DNA of 12,298 bases, taken from Acidobacteriaceae bacterium (lineage in GTDB: Bacteria; Acidobacteriota; Terriglobia; Terriglobales; Acidobacteriaceae). The stretch's first letter is position 1; each line of letters starts with the position of its first letter. Below the pieces are notes generated by a model. The model saw nothing but the letters and a program-made list of their open reading frames with translations. It was not told where the DNA came from and ran no database searches. The position numbers were made by a program, and so were the translations under genes. The DNA lies in NCBI GenBank assembly GCA_030040115.1, contig JASHUH010000062.1, forward strand, positions 1 through 12,298. The letters run 5' to 3'. Positions 7,196 to 12,298 of the stretch are shown one piece after another.

Positions 7196-8179
7196 ATGAA
7201 GGATGTGCCGGCCGCTCCCCTCGACGTTGCTCGCCCTTCGCGTTTCGCCATTCTTCTTTCTTTCGGCAGCGTATACCTGTGCTGGGGCGCCACGTACACT
7301 GCGATGAGCATCGGCGTGCGCTTGTTGCCCGCCCCGATTCTGGCCGGATCGCGCATGATGGCCGGCGCTTTCATCATGCTCGCGTTCTGCGGCTTAAGAG
7401 GAAAGCGGCTGCTGTACAGCCGGCCCGTCATGGTTCGGCTCGGCTATCTCGGCGCCCTCATGCTTTTCGGCGGCAACATCGGCCTGGTGTGGGCCGAGAA
7501 ATACCTGGCCAGCGGCCTCGCCGCCCTGATCGTCGCCGTAGTTCCGTTGTATGTGGCCGTGATGGAGTCCTTGCTGCCCCACGGCGAGCAACTGCGTCCC
7601 CGCGGAGTGTTTGGCCTTGCGCTGGGGCTCGTGGCCTTGTCCGCGCTGCTCTGGCCGAGTTTCCACGACGCGCTTGCCACGCACGGCCATCCCATCCAGA
7701 TTGTGGCTGCCATTGTGGTGCTTCTAGGGGCCCTGAGCTGGTCCACCGGCTCGGTGCTGTTCCGGCGCTTGCGGCTGGCTGTCGATCCCCTGGTTGCGGC
7801 CGGATGGGAGATGCTGGCGGCCGGGCTCTGCAATCTCGCGCTCGCCACCATCACCTGGCAATGGCGCCAGGCCATTTGGGACACGCAAAGCGTGGGCACC
7901 ATCGCCTACCTCATCCTGTTCGGCTCGCTCTTGGGCTTCTCTTGCTACATCTGGCTCATTCACCATGTGCCGGTGGCCAAGGTGGCCACCTATGCCTACG
8001 TCAATCCCGCGGTCGCCGTCGTGCTGGGCGCGGTGGTTCTTCATGAGCAACTGCAGAAATCGGAATACGTGGGCATGGTCGCGGTCCTCTGCGCCGTCGC
8101 CCTGGTTACTTCATCGCAGATGAAGAGCGGGAGAGCGACTGCAGAAATCGAAGTCGGCCCGGTGGAACGCGAAGCGTAA
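7196..8179 (+). CDS. EamA-family (DMT superfamily) transporter, YedA-like
   Basis: A 327-residue integral membrane protein with about ten hydrophobic segments in two homologous EamA halves (about 17-153 and 168-305). The first half opens FGSVYLCWGATYTAMSIGVR, typical of the N-terminal EamA repeat. The second ends with the hallmark YAYVNPAVAVVLGAVVLHE (267-285). Conserved GSVLFRR (185-191) opens the second half. Relatives export amino acids, metabolites or drugs from the cytoplasm. The substrate cannot be read from the sequence. A hydrophilic 20-residue tail follows the last helix. The ribosome site is weak (GGACG, 6-7 nt upstream), but the start fits the family and no better one exists. It converges on the rhomboid gene with 110 bp between, which contains only a 7-bp GC inverted repeat (8254-8260 / 8277-8283) and no T-tract. 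Confidence 0.92.
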   Translation: MKDVPAAPLDVARPSRFAILLSFGSVYLCWGATYTAMSIGVRLLPAPILAGSRMMAGAFIMLAFCGLRGKRLLYSRPVMVRLGYLGALMLFGGNIGLVWAEKYLASGLAALIVAVVPLYVAVMESLLPHGEQLRPRGVFGLALGLVALSALLWPSFHDALATHGHPIQIVAAIVVLLGALSWSTGSVLFRRLRLAVDPLVAAGWEMLAAGLCNLALATITWQWRQAIWDTQSVGTIAYLILFGSLLGFSCYIWLIHHVPVAKVATYAYVNPAVAVVLGAVVLHEQLQKSEYVGMVAVLCAVALVTSSQMKSGRATAEIEVGPVEREA

Positions 8180-8289
8180 CGGCCGGAATCCTTCTGTGGC
8201 CAAAAACGAGCCAGCGCAGGCAGGTCCGCCCGGAGACGGCTCGGCTGGGTTGAGGCGCGGGCGTACGATGCTCAATCCGCGCCGACCGC

Positions 8290-9222
8290 TCAGCTCTGCG
8301 GTGGCGGCACGTGGGCAATGTAAAAGCCAAAAAGCACCAGCAGAACCGTACCCACGGCGAGAGCCATGCGCAGCCGGGTCTGGAAGATCGTCTTCGGCGA
8401 GCCGATGCGCGGAACCATGGGCATGGCCAGCAGCAATCCCGAACTGAATCCGCCCAGGTGGGCCATGTTGTCGATATTGAGCCCGGAATGGACCCACAGA
8501 TTGCCCGCCCAGATCGAAAACCCAATAGCCAGGTTGATCGCTGCAAAATAGATGACTGCCTTGCGCAGGCGCTTGAGCTCATGCCCAGGGATAGGCAGGC
8601 GATTGGATTTGAGCAGGATGATCAGCACCCCGGCGATGCCGAAGACCGCGCCCGAGGCGCCCGCGCCGGCAGGAAAGACAATATTGCCGCTGTCGTGGAT
8701 CGGCCAGACCCAGTTCACCAGCGTGGAAAGCAGGTTGCCGGCCGCGCCGGTGAGGATGTAGGCCGCGATGAGGCCGAAAGACCCCATGAGCGGCTCGGCC
8801 AGCAAGCCCAGGTTCCACAGGCACCACATATTGGTGGCCAGGTGAAGAATGCCCACGTGCAGGAACATGGCGGTAATGATGCGCTGCCATTCGCCGTAAA
8901 TCAGCACCGCGCCGGCGTTGTTGGCGCCCCAGCGCATGAGTTGATCCACATTGGGACTGAAGGGGCTGATGCCATGGAAGACCATGGCCAGATACACGGC
9001 GCAATTCACGCCCACCAGCAGGTAGGTGGCGGGCGCCGCGGCCCACATGGGGCGGCGACGGCGCGCCGGCGGCGGGGGTGGCGCGTTGCGCGCCTCCGGC
9101 GGCAAAACCTCCGGCGAAGCTCCGTATGCGTGCGCCGAACCCTGTCCGTGAAGCGCAGAACCCGACTCCCAGCGAACCGGAAGTTGTCCACCGGGTGGAG
9201 AGTCGGGGAAATGGCTGCCCAT
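8290..9222 (-). CDS. rhomboid family intramembrane serine protease
   Basis: A 310-residue protein. Residues 1-58 are hydrophilic and Pro/Arg-rich (NAPPPPPARRRRP at 46-58), a cytosolic extension. The six-helix rhomboid core then runs from about 63 to 303. The first loop and second helix contain HVGILHLATNMWCLWNLG (122-139), giving the conserved His127 and Asn131. The catalytic Ser190 is in GASGAVFGIAG (188-198) and the catalytic His255 in NMAHLGGFSSG (252-262), so the Ser-His dyad is intact. Rhomboids cut transmembrane substrates within the bilayer; the target here is unknown. The start at 9222 has no clear ribosome site (GTTAAAG only), but a TAAAAT hexamer about 20 nt upstream could be a -10 element and would imply a very short leader. 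The frame is open 30 codons further upstream without family support. Confidence 0.92.
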   Translation of the reverse strand: MGSHFPDSPPGGQLPVRWESGSALHGQGSAHAYGASPEVLPPEARNAPPPPPARRRRPMWAAAPATYLLVGVNCAVYLAMVFHGISPFSPNVDQLMRWGANNAGAVLIYGEWQRIITAMFLHVGILHLATNMWCLWNLGLLAEPLMGSFGLIAAYILTGAAGNLLSTLVNWVWPIHDSGNIVFPAGAGASGAVFGIAGVLIILLKSNRLPIPGHELKRLRKAVIYFAAINLAIGFSIWAGNLWVHSGLNIDNMAHLGGFSSGLLLAMPMVPRIGSPKTIFQTRLRMALAVGTVLLVLFGFYIAHVPPPQS

Positions 9223-9292
9223 AGCTTTAACTTTACTGCATTTTAGCGTTTCTGGAGCGGCCGTCGGACGAGCCCTCCCAGGCCAATCGCAT

Positions 9293-9320
9293 GCACGCGT
9301 TTTGTCGATCAAAAGCGTGC
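9293..9320. other. stem-loop between rhomboid and vapB
   Basis: GCACGC-g-TTTTG and CAAAAGCGTGC form an 11-bp stem with one bulged G around a 5-nt TCGAT loop. A second, weaker hairpin at 9384-9413 (TTGCGT/GCGCAA outside CTTA/TAAG) lies downstream. Neither is followed by a T-tract. They could be regulatory structures or repeat remnants. The rest of the 328-bp gap holds only the vapB promoter region. Confidence 0.35.
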
Positions 9321-9501
9321 CTGAACCCTGGCCCCGTGGGCGCGGGATTCGTTCGTGCTGCGCTCCAGCGTCGAGTCGGAAAATTGCGTCTTAGCCCGAT
9401 AAGGGAGGCGCAAAGGGGGCGACCGAGCCGCGACATTCGCGTCATGCGATTGCCCTCGTACTTTCAACCCTCGGAGCCGCGTCCCCTTTGCGGGGCCAAA
9501 C

Positions 9502-9541
9502 TTGACCTGCGTATATACAAAGGCGACAATCGATGTATACG
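9502..9541 (+). promoter_or_regulatory. vapBC promoter with operator-like inverted repeat
   Basis: TTGACC (9502-9507) is a near-consensus -35. Seventeen nt later GACAAT (9525-9530) is an acceptable -10, placing the transcript start near 9537. CGTATA (9510-9515) and TATACG (9536-9541) are inverted copies that straddle the -10, and both cores (GTATATAC, GTATAC) are themselves palindromic. This is the placement expected of a VapB/VapBC autorepression operator. The ribosome site GGGAGGA starts right at the second arm. Confidence 0.5.
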
Positions 9542-9550
9542 GGAGGATAC

Positions 9551-9739
9551 GTGGCGGCGCCATTGACTTCAATCCGGCTTGACAAGAAATTGGCAGACAA
9601 GGCGGCGCGGGCGCTGGGCGTGAAGACCCGCACCGAAGCTGTGCACCGGGCGCTGGAAGAGGTCGTCAAGCTCAAAGAGTTCAAGGACACGATGAAGAAA
9701 TACGGCGGCAAGCTCAAGTTCGAAGGCTACGATGATTGA
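9551..9739 (+). CDS. vapB: VapB-type antitoxin (type II toxin-antitoxin system)
   Basis: A 62-residue protein. Residues 5-40 fit a ribbon-helix-helix DNA-binding domain: beta strand LTSIRLDKK, then helices KLADKAARALG and TRTEAVHRALEEVV. The C-terminal LKEFKDTMKKYGGKLKFEGYDD is the toxin-binding tail typical of VapB_antitoxin proteins. It neutralises the adjacent PIN-domain toxin and probably represses its own promoter at the inverted repeat just upstream. I choose the GTG at 9551 because GGGAGGA lies 3-4 nt upstream, relatives begin near APLTSIR, and the in-frame ATG at 9533 would lie before the predicted transcript start. The stop codon overlaps the toxin gene by 8 bp (9732-9739), implying translational coupling. 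Confidence 0.85.
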   Translation: MAAPLTSIRLDKKLADKAARALGVKTRTEAVHRALEEVVKLKEFKDTMKKYGGKLKFEGYDD

Positions 9740-10139
9740 TCCCATCGTCTTCGACAGCTCCGTCCTGGTCGATCAATTTCGAACCAACTGCTATGCGGAA
9801 CGAATCGACGCGCTCGCCGGGAGCGTGTGTTACTCGGCAGTGGTGTTAAGCGAACTCTGGCGGGGAGCACGGAGCGCGGAAGAAAAAGGAGTCCTCGAAT
9901 CGTTCGCACAACGCGGTCCGGTGCTGACGCCCAGGGAACAAGATTGGCTTGAGTCCGGACAGATCCTCGCGGCGATCCGGAAGCGGCGTGGCTTCGAACC
10001 TGCCAAGATGCGCGACCTGCACTTCGATCTGCTGATCGCGCTCACCGCCCACGCGTATGGGGCGCGGCTCATTACTTCGAATCGCGCCGATTTCGAACTC
10101 ATCCACGAATACCGGAGATTCAGACTGGAAGTTTGGTGA
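9732..10139 (+). CDS. vapC: VapC-type PIN-domain toxin (ribonuclease)
   Basis: A 135-residue protein, normal for VapC. The four PIN acidic positions are recognisable: Asp8 in IVFDSSVLVD, Glu41 in VVLSELWRGAR, Asp99 in HFDLLIALTAHAYGA, and Asp120 in TSNRADFE. These coordinate Mg2+ for RNA cleavage. VapC toxins usually cut tRNA or rRNA and halt translation when the antitoxin is lost; the target of this one is not known. Its ATG is preceded by GAAGG with a 5-nt spacer inside the last codons of vapB, and the genes overlap by 8 bp, so they form one operon. No terminator is evident just after the stop. Confidence 0.88.
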   Translation: MIDPIVFDSSVLVDQFRTNCYAERIDALAGSVCYSAVVLSELWRGARSAEEKGVLESFAQRGPVLTPREQDWLESGQILAAIRKRRGFEPAKMRDLHFDLLIALTAHAYGARLITSNRADFELIHEYRRFRLEVW

Positions 10140-10263
10140 GAACGTGGGCCACGCATATTCGCTCCATGGCCGGCCCTACGAGCGAGACTGGAGCTACGTT
10201 TGCGCGAGTTTGCATTGCGAAATCCGGTCCACAACTGAGAAAACAGCCGGCTGCGGAAATAGA

Positions 10264-10297
10264 GCGCCCGGCCCTCGTTTCGGCGAGGACCGGACGC
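10264..10297 (-). terminator. 14-bp hairpin terminator of the beta-propeller gene
   Basis: Arms 10264-10277 and 10284-10297 enclose a 6-nt loop. Read on the plus strand there are two C-A mismatches. Read as minus-strand RNA both become G-U pairs, so all 14 positions pair. This shows which strand the structure serves. It lies about 32 nt beyond the stop of the minus-strand propeller gene and is followed by TCTATTT. The T-tract is short but the stem is very stable. Confidence 0.6.
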
Positions 10298-10328
10298 GAT
10301 GGACGAATCCAGCTTGGGGCAAGCGCAC

Positions 10329-11540
10329 TTATTGGTTGGTCGACGTCGCAATGGCGCCGGGTCGCGCGTCGAATTTGAGTGTCGCCGAGGGGTCCTGGCT
10401 GAGCGTCGTTCCGTCGAACCGGTACACCTCAATATCGCGCTCGGTGGCGCACTGCAGCAGGATCTCCGTGCTGTCGCTGTTCCACACCGCGCCCTGGCAC
10501 CAGTGGCCGGTCTCGGTTGAAGCGATTTTGGTCAGTTTGCCGTCGTTCACGCCATAAATCAGCATGAGTCCGTGCACGGAGTTGAATCGGGGCGAGTCCA
10601 CGGGAACGGCCGAATTGTTGGCCACGGTCACTTCAGCATATTTTCCGTTGGGCGAAAGATCGACGTGCTCCGGCGTCGGTCCCACCTCGGCCGAATCCAC
10701 CACCTGGTTGGTGGCGAGATCGACCAGGGTGATGGTCCCGGCGCGTGGTGGGCCGCGCCGCCTGCGTGCGCCGGGCGCCGTCGCTTCAGCGGGCGGCGGC
10801 TCAGGATGCTCTTCCATCGCCCCGCCCAGGTTGGTGTTGATTCCGTACTTGCCATCCGGCGTGACGCTCATGCCGTAGGGCCCGCGGCCGGTGACGATCG
10901 ACTCGCCGCTGTTGGTCACTTTCTTACCGTCCACGTTCAGAATGTCGATGCGGTTGCCGCCGCGCTCCACCACATACGCGTGCTTGTCGTGGCGGCCGAA
11001 AACCACATCCGTAGGGCCCGAGTCGGGCTCGAGCTGGAGGGTGTCGATCTTGGTCAGCTTCTTGTGCGCGATGGTGAACACCGAAATCGAGCCGCTGGTG
11101 TTGGCGACCAGGGCCATAGTGACTTTGGCGTTCATGGAGACCCCGCTGGCCCCATCGCCAGCCGCAACCGTTTGCGTGACGTGGGGCTTGTCGGGATTGG
11201 CGATATCCACCACCGAAACCGTGTCGGCCAGGGCTGGCTTTTCGGGATTGCTCGGGTCGGCCTTCTGCGCGCAGGTGACGATGGCGAAGCTCGAGTCGGG
11301 TGAAACGGCGACCGAATCGGGCGGGCCGATCATGCTGGCCGGCACGTCGATTTTCGCCAGCACCTTGGGCGGCGAGACGCTGAGGTCGAGGGTGGCAAGC
11401 GTGTCCGGGCGCACGCCCGGCGGGTTATCGCCCGGGCGCAACTGTTTGCCGTCATTCGCTGAGACCGCAATTTGCGCGAATGCGCACGCGGCCAGCGCGA
11501 ACCATGTCGCCGCTGCCGCAACCACTCCATAAGTTTTCAT
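10329..11540 (-). CDS. exported YVTN/cytochrome d1-type beta-propeller protein
   Basis: A 403-residue protein. The N-terminus MKTYGVVAAAATWFALAACAFAQ is an export signal. It can be cut after AFA (residue 22), but LAAC (16-19) also fits a lipobox, so secreted or lipid-anchored forms are both possible. The rest is made of repeated propeller blades with the signature of YVTN/40-fold proteins: DSVAVSPDSSFAIVT (75-89), GMSVTPDGKYGINT (223-236), HVDLSPNGKYAEVTVANN (292-309), and TITLVDLATNQVVDSAEVG (269-287). About six or seven blades fit. A Pro/Glu/Arg-rich insert (241-268) interrupts one blade. Such proteins bind ligands or act as lactonases or scaffolds. I see no residues that settle a function. 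The start at 11540 is supported by GGGGTGA 5 nt upstream and by the signal peptide; the 42 codons of open frame before it are non-coding in character. Confidence 0.8.
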   Translation of the reverse strand: MKTYGVVAAAATWFALAACAFAQIAVSANDGKQLRPGDNPPGVRPDTLATLDLSVSPPKVLAKIDVPASMIGPPDSVAVSPDSSFAIVTCAQKADPSNPEKPALADTVSVVDIANPDKPHVTQTVAAGDGASGVSMNAKVTMALVANTSGSISVFTIAHKKLTKIDTLQLEPDSGPTDVVFGRHDKHAYVVERGGNRIDILNVDGKKVTNSGESIVTGRGPYGMSVTPDGKYGINTNLGGAMEEHPEPPPAEATAPGARRRRGPPRAGTITLVDLATNQVVDSAEVGPTPEHVDLSPNGKYAEVTVANNSAVPVDSPRFNSVHGLMLIYGVNDGKLTKIASTETGHWCQGAVWNSDSTEILLQCATERDIEVYRFDGTTLSQDPSATLKFDARPGAIATSTNQ

Positions 11541-11676
11541 GAATTCACCCCAAGTATTTTTTGTTATTCGTAGAAGGATTGAGCAGGAGCTAGAAATAAC
11601 TTTGATGTGCAGCCAGCCGATACGGCGTGCGCGGCTGCCGCTTATCCACCCGCCGCGCCGCCCCAATTATATCTAC

Positions 11677-11817
11677 CTATACCGGCATCTTGCGTTTGCT
11701 GTACTCGCGCCCCATTTGCGTGGCCTTCTCCGCGCCGCCCATGATCATCGCGCCGTCCTTGATCTGGGCCACCACGTAGCTGGGATTCTCCGGGTTCGGG
11801 CTCGACGAGTTGAACTG
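11677..11817 (-). pseudogene. C-terminal remnant of an unidentified protein gene
   Basis: Forty-seven codons ending in TAG at 11677-11679 read QFNSSSPNPENPSYVVAQ, then IKDGAMIMGGAEKATQMG, then REYSKRKMPV. The composition, codon choice (strong G/C in third positions) and smooth helical tail look like the true end of a protein, but a TGA (11818-11820) lies directly before the fragment in frame and there is no usable start upstream of the homologous-looking part. The sequence beyond 11818 changes to lower-GC, non-coding character, which suggests that the 5' part was removed by an insertion or deletion. I do not recognise the family. Confidence 0.5.
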
Positions 11818-11893
11818 TCAAAATACAGATTGTCTCACCCGAGGGGTTCACCCCAGATTCTGTCAAGCACCTCCCGTCAAAAACATGCTCCAT

Positions 11894-11982
11894 CCGGTTT
11901 AACTTCAATTCTTTACGCAATCCGCCTAGTTGCCGGTTTTTTCTGCGGAATCGCTATCCTGTCTCTTTGAGGCTTAAACCGG
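11894..11982. repeat. 9-bp perfect inverted repeat spanning 89 bp
   Basis: CCGGTTTAA (11894-11902) and TTAAACCGG (11974-11982) are exact reverse complements 71 bp apart in a region without a gene. It could be the footprint of a small non-autonomous element or chance. No flanking target duplication is obvious. Confidence 0.3.
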
Positions 11983-12027
11983 CAGGCAGCGTCCTCACCG
12001 GCGCCTCAGGGCGCGATACCGCGCAGT

Positions 12028-12155
12028 AGCCTGTCAAAGCCCCTGTTTTCAGGACTTTGGATTCCAGATTCCTCAAAACAAGACACTTACGGCGGAACCT
12101 GGATTTCAACCCTTTTGCATGGGGGAACTTGGCCAGAACACCCGGGTGGGGGGGG
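12028..12155. repeat. probable dispersed intergenic repeat ending in CACCCGGGTG and eight G
   Basis: The stretch begins AGCCTGTCAAAGCCCC and ends with the 10-bp palindrome CACCCGGGTG (12139-12148) running into a G8 tract (12148-12155). I recall similar GTCAAGCCCC to CCCGGGTGGGGGGGGTA intergenic sequences occurring many times in acidobacterial genomes, but this is memory, not a search. It has no supported reading frame. It lies directly upstream of the IS4 transposase start, so it may instead include the left end of that element. Confidence 0.35.
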
Positions 12156-12211
12156 TATAAGCGCTAAGATAACGCTTGACGTGTTCGAGGAACTGAGGTA
12201 GGCTTCGGTGC

Positions 12212-12298
12212 ATGCCGGAGATGGAAGATTGGCAGGTTCTTCTAGGTTTATTTCCCGCTGGTTGGGAGCAGGAGGGGCGCAGCAGTGGGGCGGTGAGG
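12212..12298 (+). CDS. IS4-family transposase, N-terminal fragment (runs off the window)
   Basis: Twenty-nine codons are visible: MPEMEDWQVLLGLFPAGWEQ then EGRSSGAVR. The phrase LLxLFPxGWEQxxxxxGAVR is the start of a branch of IS4-type DDE transposases whose next segment is normally FRSAEALLR; the catalytic part is outside the window. AGGTAGG lies about 8 nt before the ATG. Upstream, AAGCG (12159-12163) and CGCTT (12173-12177) form a small inverted repeat running into TTGACG (12176-12181), a possible -35 with only a poor -10 (TAGGCT) 17 nt later. The left end of the element probably falls between about 12120 and 12160 but cannot be fixed. Whether the transposase is intact is unknown. Confidence 0.7.
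   Translation, partial: MPEMEDWQVLLGLFPAGWEQEGRSSGAVR

Noticed and set aside
8254..8283. GGCGCGG/CCGCGCC inverted repeat between the converging EamA and rhomboid genes
   Set aside because: Only 7 bp with a 16-nt loop and no T-tract; expected by chance at this GC content, so not called a terminator.
8311..9246. A 311-codon open frame on the plus strand
   Set aside because: Antisense to the rhomboid gene, whose catalytic motifs are intact; the plus-strand product is Arg/Gln/His-rich without motifs.
1..12298. CRISPR array, rRNA or tRNA genes, integron or phage structural genes
   Set aside because: No regularly spaced repeats, no RNA gene signatures and no phage-type genes were seen on either strand.

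Overview
The window looks like chromosomal DNA of a high-GC, Gram-negative soil bacterium, most probably an acidobacterium (Acidobacteriota). That assignment is an inference. It rests on the gene mix (a Tat-exported GH28 pectinase-like enzyme, a secreted M1 peptidase, a TIR protein with a membrane anchor), on two small hypothetical proteins that resemble ones I recall from acidobacteria, and on an intergenic sequence near the right edge that resembles a repeat of that phylum. No rRNA, tRNA or marker gene is present to prove it.

Layout. The left edge (1 to about 235) is the 3' end of an IS110-family insertion sequence that has run into the 3' part of a TIR-domain gene on the minus strand (200-910). 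The TIR and membrane segments remain and the distal part is gone. Next come a minus-strand secreted GH28-type polysaccharide hydrolase (1120-2748), a 450-bp stretch with no convincing gene, and two small hypothetical genes (3201-3389 plus, 3620-3895 minus). A minus-strand M1 zinc aminopeptidase with a signal peptide (4294-6951) is divergent from an EamA/DMT transporter (7196-8179). The transporter converges on a rhomboid intramembrane protease (8290-9222, minus). A compact VapBC-type toxin-antitoxin pair (9551-10139) follows with its own promoter and operator-like inverted repeat. Beyond it is an exported beta-propeller protein (10329-11540, minus) ending in a strong hairpin.

The last 750 bp form a patchwork: a 47-codon C-terminal gene remnant (11677-11817), a 9-bp inverted repeat, a probable dispersed intergenic repeat ending in a 10-bp palindrome and a run of eight G, and the first 29 codons of an IS4-family transposase (12212 to the edge).

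How the genes work together. Apart from vapBC, neighbours are divergent, convergent or well separated, so most look like single-gene transcription units. Several products act at or outside the inner membrane (GH28 enzyme, aminopeptidase, transporter, rhomboid, propeller), which suits a saprophyte digesting plant polymer and peptides, but no shared pathway is demonstrated. I see no clear undescribed multi-gene system. The points most worth a second look are the IS-truncated TIR gene, the GH28 enzyme lacking the usual GHG motif, the promoter geometry that decides the vapB start, the two uncharacterised small proteins and the broken gene next to the right-hand IS.
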